From a virus: a DNA stretch of 64,000 bases. Made by a program: the position numbers and the translations under genes. The DNA is taken from positions 18,808 through 82,807 of IMG/VR virus record IMGVR_UViG_3300034101_002296, one strand, 5' to 3'. The notes under the pieces are model-generated. The model was not told the DNA's origin. It ran no database searches and saw nothing but the letters and a program-made list of their open reading frames with translations. Numbering within the stretch: the first letter of the stretch is position 1; each line of letters starts with the position of its first letter. Shown one piece after another: positions 35,101-42,953 of this stretch.

Positions 35101-35998
35101 TTTTTATAATATGTGGGGAGGATTTTTCCCTCATGATAATCTTATCACCAACACACTAAAATTAAAGTATGATGTTATTGCTAACTTACAAAACGAAACT
35201 CCAGATATCGTTATATGCCAAAATACAGAAAGTGTAGCGGCTAAAAATGTTACTAGAGCATTTAGGGGTAAATCTAAAATTATTCACTGGTATGTAGAGT
35301 CACTGGATAGAATTGGAGATCCAAATTATACAGAATGTGATTTTTCTATAACATCATGCAAGTTTAACCATGACAAAAATATAAGAATACCATTATGGTC
35401 TATGTATATAGATTGGTTTAATAACCAATATCATCCCGGTAGAAATCAAGCCTATTTAGTTAGCCCCAAAAAACTAATAACGCCAAAAGAAAAACAAACA
35501 AAAGATAAATTTTGTTCAGCTTTAACAAATAATTCTTTAGGATATCGTGCTACAGCTTATCCACAATTCATAAATTTTGCAACCTCAAAGGGTCTATTGG
35601 TAGAAAGCCGTGGCAATTTTTGTCAAACCTGCCCAAAACTGAATGGGGACGAAAAAGATAAAATAGATTTTATAAAGAATTTTAAATTTCATTTAACATA
35701 TGATAATAGTGATTTACCGGGATGGATTACAGAAAAATTAATACACCCAATGTCTGAGGGGTCAATACCAATTTATTGGGGCGGAATTGATGTAGAAGAA
35801 GAGTTTAATAAAGATGGGTTTATACATGTGAGAAGGTTTGATAATCTAGATGAAGTGCATGATCGTGTTTTTCAGATATACAAAAATGAAGAATTATTCT
35901 ACGATATACAAACACAACCATGTTTTCCAGATAATAAAATACCAGAATGTGCCACTCCAGAATTTATACTCTCTAAATTAGAAACGATTGTAGAATGA
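35081..35998 (+). CDS. GT10 fucosyltransferase-like enzyme
   Basis: 305 residues. Residues about 201-235 carry the GT10 alpha-1,3-fucosyltransferase signature: FKFHLTYDNSDLPGWITEK, then SEGSIPIYWGG. GT10 enzymes use GDP-L-fucose or related GDP-6-deoxyhexoses and invert the anomer. The operon also encodes an Fcl-like synthase and a ColD-like dehydratase, which would make such a donor. The true donor, fucose or a dideoxy analogue, cannot be decided. Overlaps the preceding gene by 20 bases. Confidence 0.8.
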   Translation: MRQIKINFYNMWGGFFPHDNLITNTLKLKYDVIANLQNETPDIVICQNTESVAAKNVTRAFRGKSKIIHWYVESLDRIGDPNYTECDFSITSCKFNHDKNIRIPLWSMYIDWFNNQYHPGRNQAYLVSPKKLITPKEKQTKDKFCSALTNNSLGYRATAYPQFINFATSKGLLVESRGNFCQTCPKLNGDEKDKIDFIKNFKFHLTYDNSDLPGWITEKLIHPMSEGSIPIYWGGIDVEEEFNKDGFIHVRRFDNLDEVHDRVFQIYKNEELFYDIQTQPCFPDNKIPECATPEFILSKLETIVE

Positions 35999-37170
35999 AT
36001 AAACCAATAAAATTGTGTTCAGATATTATAGACAAATATGATATACAAAAGTTGGCGTTTTGGCTTCAAAACATGCCACAGCTAACAAAGGGCGAACAAA
36101 CAATTAAGTTTGAAAAAGAATTTTCTGAATTTATTGGATGTGAACATTCTATCTATTGTAATTCTGGTTCTTCTGCGAATCTATTAATAGTTTCTGGTTT
36201 ACTCCAATCTGGAATGTTAAAAAATGACAAAATAATAGTTCCACAAATTTCATGGTCTACAACAGTTTTTCCAGCAATGCAGCTTGGATTGATTCCAATA
36301 CTGTGTGACTGTGATATGCATAACCTTGGCATTGACATAGAAGATCTAGAAAGAATTATTAAAGAAGAAAATCCAGCAGCAATTATGCTAGTACATGTGC
36401 TTGGTTTAAATTCTAATATTCAAAAGATTATTGATCTATGCAACGAAAAAAATATATTAATAATTGAGGATACATGTGAAAGCCTTGGCTCTGAGGTAAA
36501 TAGTAAAAAGCTTGGATCTTTTGGATTAGCTTCATCTTTCTCATTTTATTTTGGGCATCACATATCAACAATTGAAGGCGGAATGGTATGTACAAACAAT
36601 AAAGACCTAGCAAATATTATAAAAATGATTAGAAGTCATGGATGGGATAGGGACTTAGACAGCAACACAAAAGCTTTCTATAGAGCATCTAATAATATAC
36701 CAGAAAATTCTATATCATCATTATATACATTTTATCATATGGGATTTAATTTAAGATCAACTGATCTACAGGCGTTTATTGGAATTAACCAAATGGATAA
36801 AATATCAGACATAGTAACAAAGAGGCAGAAAAATTATTTTCAATATGTAAATTGTATTCGAAAAGACTTATGGAAGCCAATAGCCACAAAAGATCAAAAT
36901 GTTATATCGAATATGGGATACCCGCTAATTGTAAAAAATAAAGATATAATGTATCAAATATTTAAAACAAATAATATAGAATGTAGGCCACTAATATCTG
37001 GAAGCATGGGAACACAGCCAGCTTGGAAAAAAAAGTATAAAGAGTATAAGAGCAAAAATTCAAATTTGATTGATAATTATGGTATGTACTTGCCTAATCA
37101 TCAAGATTTGACCGAAAAAGATATACATAAAATATGCAATCTAATAAACGAGTACGGAAATAATGTCTGA
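35995..37170 (+). CDS. colD: ColD-like PLP-dependent sugar 3-dehydratase (DegT family, lysine replaced by histidine)
   Basis: 391 residues of the DegT/DnrJ/EryC1 fold type I PLP family. CNSGSSANLLIVSGLL is the phosphate-binding start, and IEDTCESLGS holds Asp159, the cofactor partner. The usual Schiff-base lysine (as in YPTKNITTGEGG) is His188 here (FGHHISTIEGG). That substitution, at about the same residue number and length, marks GDP-4-keto-6-deoxy-D-mannose 3-dehydratase (ColD), which removes the 3-OH on the way to GDP-colitose. It is thus probably not an aminotransferase. Start by ATGA overlap. Confidence 0.8.
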   Translation: MNKPIKLCSDIIDKYDIQKLAFWLQNMPQLTKGEQTIKFEKEFSEFIGCEHSIYCNSGSSANLLIVSGLLQSGMLKNDKIIVPQISWSTTVFPAMQLGLIPILCDCDMHNLGIDIEDLERIIKEENPAAIMLVHVLGLNSNIQKIIDLCNEKNILIIEDTCESLGSEVNSKKLGSFGLASSFSFYFGHHISTIEGGMVCTNNKDLANIIKMIRSHGWDRDLDSNTKAFYRASNNIPENSISSLYTFYHMGFNLRSTDLQAFIGINQMDKISDIVTKRQKNYFQYVNCIRKDLWKPIATKDQNVISNMGYPLIVKNKDIMYQIFKTNNIECRPLISGSMGTQPAWKKKYKEYKSKNSNLIDNYGMYLPNHQDLTEKDIHKICNLINEYGNNV

Positions 37171-37978
37171 AATAATTAATCTAATTGATAAAAATCCAGA
37201 CTCTCATGTATACCAAAAGGCGGCAGAGATACTTTCCAAACAATTACAAGATGATTTTTCTTTTGTCTTACAGGTTTGGAGTGATGCAACGCCAAAAACA
37301 AAACATAAAAAGATATTAATACTAACATCAGACGAAACACATAAAATACCACAACAGATTAATGATCCAGATGTTGCTTATATTTTTAAACAATATATAC
37401 CAATGTCAAATTATCGTGATGTTAATTCTGTAGAAAATATACCACGGATATTTGCCCTGCCATTGTGTGAGTTAAATGGATTTACCGATTTTAGCAAAAA
37501 TATACATGATAGGGAGTACGATTGGTGCTGGATGGGCCAATATGACCCATACAGAAGGACAGATTTTAAAAATGCTATAGAGATAGCCAAGACTTTAAAT
37601 GGTGTCAAATACAAGGAATTATGGTACAATGGATGGAATAATGGGGCTAAAATAGAAGACTATTGTGCGATAATGAATAATACCAAAATAGCACTTGTTC
37701 CAACCGGATCGGCTAGTTTTGAAACATTTAGGTTTTTTGAAGCTATGATGTGTGGGTGTGTTGTTTTATCTGTTCCACAGCCAAATGTTGACTTTTATAA
37801 TACTGCCCCATTTATACCAATAAATAACTGGGTTAATGAAATATCGGATACTATTAGATCTGTTCTTAATAAAAAGAACTTAATGTCCACAATATCTATG
37901 TCTGGAAGAAAATGGCATAACTATTATTGCTCTCCCGAAGGTTTGTCTAACTATATGCTGGAGAAGATCAATGCTTAA
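37163..37978 (+). CDS. Exostosin-like glycosyltransferase
   Basis: 271 residues. Paralogue of the protein at 18283. Shared features are YDWCWMGQYDPYRRTDFK, then NTKIALVPTGSASFETFRFF and EAMMCGCVVLSVPQP, the family's nucleotide-sugar site. Start lies 8 bases inside the ColD-like gene. The acceptor cannot be read from sequence. Confidence 0.7.
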   Translation: MSEIINLIDKNPDSHVYQKAAEILSKQLQDDFSFVLQVWSDATPKTKHKKILILTSDETHKIPQQINDPDVAYIFKQYIPMSNYRDVNSVENIPRIFALPLCELNGFTDFSKNIHDREYDWCWMGQYDPYRRTDFKNAIEIAKTLNGVKYKELWYNGWNNGAKIEDYCAIMNNTKIALVPTGSASFETFRFFEAMMCGCVVLSVPQPNVDFYNTAPFIPINNWVNEISDTIRSVLNKKNLMSTISMSGRKWHNYYCSPEGLSNYMLEKINA

Positions 37979-38654
37979 AACTCACATATTGCACTATCAA
38001 AAATTAACAGATAGAAAAAAACACATAGAGGACCAGCTTGAAAAACAAAATATACAAGACTATAGTTTTATAACAGATTTTGACAAAGAACAACTAACAA
38101 AAGATATAATTGATAAATATTATATTAATGATAAGGCCACAACTGACAAGCACTCAAATGTAACGCTCAAACATAGCATGTCCCCATATTCTGTGTATAG
38201 GGAGCTTTCGTTAGCATCAATATCTCTATGTATTAAGCATATAAAATCATTAGAATTGTTTCTTGAAAGCGATTACGATGAATTACTAGTTCTTGAAGAT
38301 GATTGTAATTTTTATGAAAATAGTATTACATTAAATGATGTTATATCTGATGCTCCAAGCGATTGGGACATAATATTTATAGGCGGCGCTTTTAGTCACA
38401 ATATATTACCGGTTAAGCAAATATTTAATGGGTATATCTTGTCAGGGCATCCAGCAACTAATACAACATCATCACTAATATATAATAAGAAATCAGCACA
38501 AAAAACATTAGATACAATAGTGCCATTTGCTTTACCGATTGATTGGCATCTAAATCATATTTTTCATTTAAACAATTTTAATGTTTATCACACTTATCCA
38601 TATTTATGTAATCAACTCAGCAACATATCGTTTAGCGGTACGATAGAAAGGTAA
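37971..38654 (+). CDS. GT25-like glycosyltransferase
   Basis: 227 residues. YRELSLASISLCIKHIKSLE and LLVLEDDCNFYE are the GT25 (LPS biosynthesis beta-galactosyltransferase type) landmarks, EDD being the metal site. DWDIIFIGGAFSHN and NTTSSLIYNKKSA continue the family pattern. GT25 members act on lipooligosaccharides and on protein-bound sugars. Donor unknown. Confidence 0.75.
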   Translation: MLKTHILHYQKLTDRKKHIEDQLEKQNIQDYSFITDFDKEQLTKDIIDKYYINDKATTDKHSNVTLKHSMSPYSVYRELSLASISLCIKHIKSLELFLESDYDELLVLEDDCNFYENSITLNDVISDAPSDWDIIFIGGAFSHNILPVKQIFNGYILSGHPATNTTSSLIYNKKSAQKTLDTIVPFALPIDWHLNHIFHLNNFNVYHTYPYLCNQLSNISFSGTIER

Positions 38655-38659
38655 TTATT

Positions 38660-39133
38660 ATGAACATAGCGGCTATTGTTGACAACCTTGGGCCATCACA
38701 AAAGTCATTTTATCTCATAAAAGAATTTAATAAAACATTATCACAAAATGATTTATGTGTATCGGTTTTCTTTAAAAGAGCTTCTGTTCCAGTAATACCA
38801 GCTATGTTTTCATGCAAAAGCGTATCATTTTTGTCTGGATATCACCATACGGCAATTGCTACAACTATAGATGAAGCTAGTATTTTATTAAAATCTAATA
38901 ATAATGCAAATAAATTTTTATACTTATGGAATCTAGAATGGTTAACGTATCCATCAAAATATTCCGCTATAACAAATATATTACGTGATTCAAGATTAAA
39001 AATCATTGCCCGTAGTGAGTCACATGAGGCTATGATATACAATTTTTGCAATAAGAAAACAGTAGGAATTGTTGACAACTGGAATGTTAGTCAGTTACTT
39101 TCTCTTACTCAACAGGATTATTCTAATGTCTGA
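38660..39133 (+). CDS. Short glycosyltransferase-like protein, N-terminal domain only
   Basis: 157 residues. MNIAAIVDNLGPSQKSFYLI resembles the first strand-helix of GT-B enzymes, but no C-terminal donor-binding domain follows. The 3' end runs into the next gene by 8 bases. It may be a stand-alone domain conserved in phages or the remnant of a longer transferase cut by the endonuclease gene. It closes the glycan island. Confidence 0.4.
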   Translation: MNIAAIVDNLGPSQKSFYLIKEFNKTLSQNDLCVSVFFKRASVPVIPAMFSCKSVSFLSGYHHTAIATTIDEASILLKSNNNANKFLYLWNLEWLTYPSKYSAITNILRDSRLKIIARSESHEAMIYNFCNKKTVGIVDNWNVSQLLSLTQQDYSNV

Positions 39134-39908
39134 TCTAAACGAAGAATATATTGTAGAACAATACGTTATTAAAAATAAGAGTACGTGTAGTATAGCAAAA
39201 GAATTAAATACTTATCCAAAGAAAATTGAACGTATTCTCAAAAAGAACGGACAACAATTACGAGATAAATCTGAAGCTCAATCATTAGCTCTAAAAAGCG
39301 GTAGAATAAAACATCCCACTAGAGGAAAAAAAAGAACAGAACAAGAAAAAGATAAGATTGGCATAGCAATAAGACAAAACTGGAAAGAGATGCCAAAATC
39401 CAAAAAAGATGATTTTTGTTCACAGGTTAAAAAACGATGGGATGAAATGTCGGCTATTAAAAAAAGAGAACTACAAGAGATGGCTGGACGAGCATTGCGT
39501 CAGGCATCAATTGAAGGATCTAAGGCGGAAAAAATATTGAGAATTAAATTAGAAAAACTTGGTTATGATATTATGTTGCACAAGAATAATCTCATACCGG
39601 GAGATTTTGAAATAGATTTGTTTTTGCCACAACTTCGCACTATAATAGAGATAGATGGGCCACAGCATTTTCTTCCATTATGGGGCGAAGATAAGCTTCA
39701 AAAAATTATTAAATCTGATGAAAGAAAAAATGGTTTATTGTTAACACATGGATATTGTGTTATTAGAATAAAATATCTTTGTAAACATATGACAAGATCT
39801 ATTGGTAATAAGTTGTGCAAATTGGTATTAGATCACATATCCAGTATTGAAAATAAGTTTCCACCTAAAGGTCAAAGATTTATTGAATTGGAGATAAATA
39901 ATGAGTGA
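39126..39908 (+). CDS. Vsr-like (EDxHD) endonuclease, possible free-standing homing endonuclease
   Basis: 260 residues from the ATG at 39126. The N-terminal third has a helix-turn-helix-like segment (CSIAKELNTYPKKIERILKK) and a basic NUMOD-like repeat region (PTRGKKRTEQEKDKIG). The C-terminal domain is Vsr-like: SKAEKILRIK, GDFEIDLFLP, IIEIDGPQHF and SDERKNG give the Glu, Asp, His and Asp of the EDxHD family, whose known member I-Bth0305I is a phage homing endonuclease. It follows the glycan island directly. Host function in repair is the alternative. Confidence 0.65.
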   Translation: MSDLNEEYIVEQYVIKNKSTCSIAKELNTYPKKIERILKKNGQQLRDKSEAQSLALKSGRIKHPTRGKKRTEQEKDKIGIAIRQNWKEMPKSKKDDFCSQVKKRWDEMSAIKKRELQEMAGRALRQASIEGSKAEKILRIKLEKLGYDIMLHKNNLIPGDFEIDLFLPQLRTIIEIDGPQHFLPLWGEDKLQKIIKSDERKNGLLLTHGYCVIRIKYLCKHMTRSIGNKLCKLVLDHISSIENKFPPKGQRFIELEINNE

Positions 39909-40653
39909 ACAGTTTTTTGACATAGAAGAACAAACTAATGATACATTAGAAAAAGAAAGAGATAATATACCATCTTATGGCTCACAAGAATGGCATGACT
40001 ATATTATGTCGAAGTTTGAAACTAAAGAATTAATAGATGGTAACCCAACTTGTGCCGGATTAAGAAGGGTAGCGGAAGATGTGCTTGGTAGCATTGTTAT
40101 CAGTAGACCGGTGCAGATTTTTCCATCTTTAGATCCCAATGGACCGGGAAGAGCCACTGTGGTGTTTGAAGTAGTATTTGATTGGATGAATTCTGGAAAT
40201 ATGAGAACATATTCTGATGTAGCTGATGTTTGGCATGGAAATACGGATGATTTATTTTGCGCCCATCCTGTGGCAACAGCAAGCACTAGGGCTGAAGGTA
40301 GAGCATTAAGAAAAGCTTTAAAGATTAGATGTTTGTCAGCGGAAGAACTTACTAGAAAGAAAGATGTTGAATCTATAGTAAGAGAGACAATAAATTCAAG
40401 CAAAACTATTGATGGGGAGTGGCAAGAAGAAGACTCTATTAGCAATCCCCAAATAAATTTTATTGACACTAAGTGTAAACAATTAGATATTAATGTATTG
40501 AAGTTTATTAATTCTGGATCAGAACAATATGATTCAATTAATAGTGTTAGCAAGAAAACGGGTATCCGTATGCTATCAACATTGAATGAATATCAAAACA
40601 AGAAACGCAAAATCTCAGAAGAGATTGCGGGGTATGATCCAAACTGGAGGTAA
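39901..40653 (+). CDS. Putative single-strand annealing protein (Rad52/Erf-like)
   Basis: 250 residues, overlapping the endonuclease end by 8 bases. Residues about 55-145 contain GLRRVAEDVLGSIVISRP and the conserved-type segment ATASTRAEGRALRKALKI, which resembles the core helix of Rad52, Erf and Sak annealing proteins. Such proteins pair complementary single strands in phage recombination. The C-terminal third is charged and separate. The resemblance is by motif only. Confidence 0.4.
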   Translation: MSEQFFDIEEQTNDTLEKERDNIPSYGSQEWHDYIMSKFETKELIDGNPTCAGLRRVAEDVLGSIVISRPVQIFPSLDPNGPGRATVVFEVVFDWMNSGNMRTYSDVADVWHGNTDDLFCAHPVATASTRAEGRALRKALKIRCLSAEELTRKKDVESIVRETINSSKTIDGEWQEEDSISNPQINFIDTKCKQLDINVLKFINSGSEQYDSINSVSKKTGIRMLSTLNEYQNKKRKISEEIAGYDPNWR

Positions 40654-40655
40654 AA

Positions 40656-40985
40656 ATGAAGATTACAAAGACCATCGGAAATCTCACAATAGATATTGAA
40701 AGAGAAACACAGAAGGAAATTTTCAAAGATTTAGCAACATTTGAAGAAGTGTTTGGCGAAAATGTTTGTGGTAAGTGTTCTTCTGAAAATTTAAGATATG
40801 TTGTTAGAGAAAACGATGGTAATGAATATTATGAATTGAGATGTATGGATTGTGGTGCCAAATTAGCTTTTGGTGTCCATAAAAAGGGTGGCGGATTGTT
40901 CCCACGAAGGAAGGACGCAGAAGGTAATTATTTACCAGATAAGGGATGGCAAAAGTGGGATGGTAAATCCAAAACCACTAAGTGA
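40656..40985 (+). CDS. Zinc-ribbon protein of unknown function
   Basis: 109 residues, 2 bases after the previous gene. CGKCSSENLRY and CMDCGAKLAFG give a four-cysteine ribbon; the tail is basic and Trp-rich (KGWQKWDGKSKTTK). It is likely a nucleic-acid-binding accessory of the preceding protein, but this rests on proximity. It is the last gene of the plus-strand block before the terminator. Confidence 0.55.
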   Translation: MKITKTIGNLTIDIERETQKEIFKDLATFEEVFGENVCGKCSSENLRYVVRENDGNEYYELRCMDCGAKLAFGVHKKGGGLFPRRKDAEGNYLPDKGWQKWDGKSKTTK

Positions 40986-40991
40986 AAAAAG

Positions 40992-41020
40992 AAAACCCCG
41001 CCTTTTGAGCGGGGTTTTTT
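40992..41020. terminator. Bidirectional intrinsic terminator between convergent operons
   Basis: AAAACCCCGC and GCGGGGTTTT pair across a 7-base loop, with a T-run after the stem on the plus strand and an A-run before it (T-run on the minus strand). Position between two converging genes fits termination of both the plus-strand and minus-strand operons. Confidence 0.9.
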
Positions 41021-41042
41021 ATTACACAGTATATAGAGAATA

Positions 41043-42008
41043 TTAGAGATATTCTAATGAGATATATAATCCGTACTGCTCTTTGCTTCCGATAGAGAGA
41101 GGAGAAGCAGAAAGAGCGACGGCCCATGTATGGTGAGTATCTACACCAGTGCCACCATATGTCTTTGGCCTGTTAGATCCTGTAGATCCATCACCAAAAC
41201 TATTAATAGCACCCAACATTGTTGTTTGATTACTACTATTAGTAACATACTGTGTCCACTTGGGCCAGATCTGACCCTCTGCACCAGCTACTTGACTTCT
41301 TTGTAATAACTTTTGACCACTACCGGGGCTATTAGCTAATGGCACAACAATACCTGTACCACCCACTGTGGTATAAGAGCCAGCAATGCCAGCAGCGGAT
41401 AATCTTGAGTCACCATTTACGTTTGTACCAGCTGCGCCATTTCTAAATACTTCACCAGAACTATTGGTGTAGTAGTTTTGTGAGACAAACTGCGTGGGCC
41501 AAGCCTCGCCCCACCAGAAAGCATCACCACTACCAACAACAATAGAAGAACCAGTGCCACCCTGAGTGTTAAATGCGCTGCCATTATGATTAATAATTTC
41601 TGCTACTTTAGTATTTACGCCACTAGCAGGATAATTGATGTTGCTTCTATCATATATGCGAAGCTGAACATTTTGAGTTTTCACGGCAGATGAATGGCTA
41701 AATTCAATACCAAGTGTAGCTTGATAAGACTTAATACCAGATAGACCACATGTGAATTCAGAGCTACCAAACTCATCAACGGTTGTCATACCGCTTGGAT
41801 ATACGTTTGGTATATATTTTATATTGTTTGTGGCATTTTTATAGACACTACCATCTGCGTTAGCAACATAGGTATTGTCTTGATAAGAGCCTATTTGTAC
41901 AGATGAACCAGCTGATGTGCCATAAAAAGCCAAACCAGATCCACTTAGGGTATAAAGGCTTGGCACCATATTTGCCCCGCCAATTACTTGAAATCTAATA
42001 TCTGCCAT
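41043..42008 (-). CDS. Virion structural protein, unknown type
   Basis: 321 residues with a strong AAGGAG site before the ATG. Rich in Gly, Ser, Asn, Thr and Tyr (YGTSAGSSVQIGSYQDN; GTGSSIVVGSGDAFWWG), with many beta-type segments, as in tail or decoration proteins. Codon use is less AT-biased than in nearby genes, suggesting strong expression. It is the last gene of the minus-strand virion operon. No family recognised. Confidence 0.55.
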   Translation of the reverse strand: MADIRFQVIGGANMVPSLYTLSGSGLAFYGTSAGSSVQIGSYQDNTYVANADGSVYKNATNNIKYIPNVYPSGMTTVDEFGSSEFTCGLSGIKSYQATLGIEFSHSSAVKTQNVQLRIYDRSNINYPASGVNTKVAEIINHNGSAFNTQGGTGSSIVVGSGDAFWWGEAWPTQFVSQNYYTNSSGEVFRNGAAGTNVNGDSRLSAAGIAGSYTTVGGTGIVVPLANSPGSGQKLLQRSQVAGAEGQIWPKWTQYVTNSSNQTTMLGAINSFGDGSTGSNRPKTYGGTGVDTHHTWAVALSASPLSIGSKEQYGLYISLEYL

Positions 42009-42042
42009 GTTTAATAGTCTCCTTAAATGAGATTAATCTAGT

Positions 42043-42056
42043 ATTGTATACACAAT
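42043..42056. promoter_or_regulatory. Small inverted repeat upstream of the structural gene
   Basis: ATTGT-ATAC-ACAAT, a perfect 5-base inverted repeat with a 4-base centre, lies about 35 bases before the start of the gene at 42008 and just past the end of the next gene. It could be an operator or part of a promoter, but such short palindromes occur by chance in AT-rich DNA. Confidence 0.25.
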
Positions 42057-42058
42057 TT

Positions 42059-42373
42059 TTATTTGATATTTGCATTTTTTTTAGCTCTTTTTATAGCTAA
42101 TTTTATGATAATACGTGCTATTATTTCTATAAATGGAAGTCCACGTTTTGTAGCCTCTTCTTTAAGCCATCCTACAATTGTATCAATATTTTTTTCACAC
42201 CAGTTTGTACCAAGATCATCCATGAGTTTAGCTCGATTTAAACAAGAACAATTACCAGTAATTTTAATATAAAAAGGCCATCTTAAAAGTAGTTTTTTTA
42301 ATTCTGTGCCGGGAAACTCAAAGACATTTTGTGTTGGTGGAATTAATGGTGGTATCATTGGTGGTGTTGTCAT
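42059..42373 (-). CDS. Small protein of unknown function with a cysteine motif
   Basis: 104 residues. A Pro-rich N-terminus (TTPPMIPPLIPPTQ) is followed by NCSCLNRAKLMDDLGTNWC and a WLKEEATKRGLPFIE helix, then a hydrophobic and basic C-terminus. The C-x-C...C pattern with the WL-EA helix looks like a conserved phage motif, but I cannot name a family. It lies in the virion operon. Confidence 0.5.
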   Translation of the reverse strand: MTTPPMIPPLIPPTQNVFEFPGTELKKLLLRWPFYIKITGNCSCLNRAKLMDDLGTNWCEKNIDTIVGWLKEEATKRGLPFIEIIARIIIKLAIKRAKKNANIK

Positions 42374-42393
42374 AGATACAATACCTTTCTTGA

Positions 42394-42936
42394 TTAAGAA
42401 GAAAATGTAGCACTACTATTTAAACTATCACACAAAAATATAGCATTTACCATACCATTTGCATTGTTAGTTGTTTTATGCGCCCAAACAAAACCTAATA
42501 AACTATCAGTTGTATCTTCTGTTATTGTAAGACGAAATCTAGAATTCGTCCCCCTTTGCCCGTCTGCCCTGAATATCTCATCAGAATATTGATTATATTC
42601 TCCTTGTCTATATGCGCTAGAAGGCCGAGCCAAATCAAGAATCACAGATTCAGCATATCCAACAACAGAATATATATGTGATTCACCCCGTTCCATTGCT
42701 GAAGATAGCACAATAATTTTCTTTGGTTTTTTCCCATCAAAAGTAAGTGAAACACTAGATGGATCGTTACCTGTTTGCCATCGCCCTTGCCAAAATCCAT
42801 TTGGTACTCCATCATAAGTCCCATATCTAATAATAGATCCAGTAATAGAAATTTTTAAACCGGGCCATCCCGAGTTTTCAGCTCCATTCAAAATATCGAT
42901 CAATTTACAACCTCCAGTACAACAACAATATATCAT
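42394..42936 (-). CDS. Structural or receptor-associated protein, unknown function
   Basis: 180 residues. The N-terminus is cysteine-rich (YCCCTGGC). Beta-type and aromatic segments follow (GFWQGRWQTGNDPSSVSL), with a Ser/Thr/Asn-rich end. It lies just downstream of the repeat fibre and may be a fibre-associated protein. No family recognised. Confidence 0.45.
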   Translation of the reverse strand: MIYCCCTGGCKLIDILNGAENSGWPGLKISITGSIIRYGTYDGVPNGFWQGRWQTGNDPSSVSLTFDGKKPKKIIVLSSAMERGESHIYSVVGYAESVILDLARPSSAYRQGEYNQYSDEIFRADGQRGTNSRFRLTITEDTTDSLLGFVWAHKTTNNANGMVNAIFLCDSLNSSATFSS

Positions 42937-42953
42937 TAGTTTCCTTTTATTTA

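Noticed and set aside
35995-37170. Sugar aminotransferase
   Set aside because: The Schiff-base lysine required by aminotransferases is histidine here (His188), which points to a dehydratase of the ColD type.
23548-39133. T4-like DNA base glucosylation
   Set aside because: No deoxycytidylate hydroxymethylase or other base-modifying gene is visible in the window, and the transferases belong to polysaccharide-type families.
39999-40553. A 184-residue gene on the minus strand
   Set aside because: It lies entirely opposite the 250-residue plus-strand gene, has no ribosome binding site and runs against the operon; treated as a shadow.
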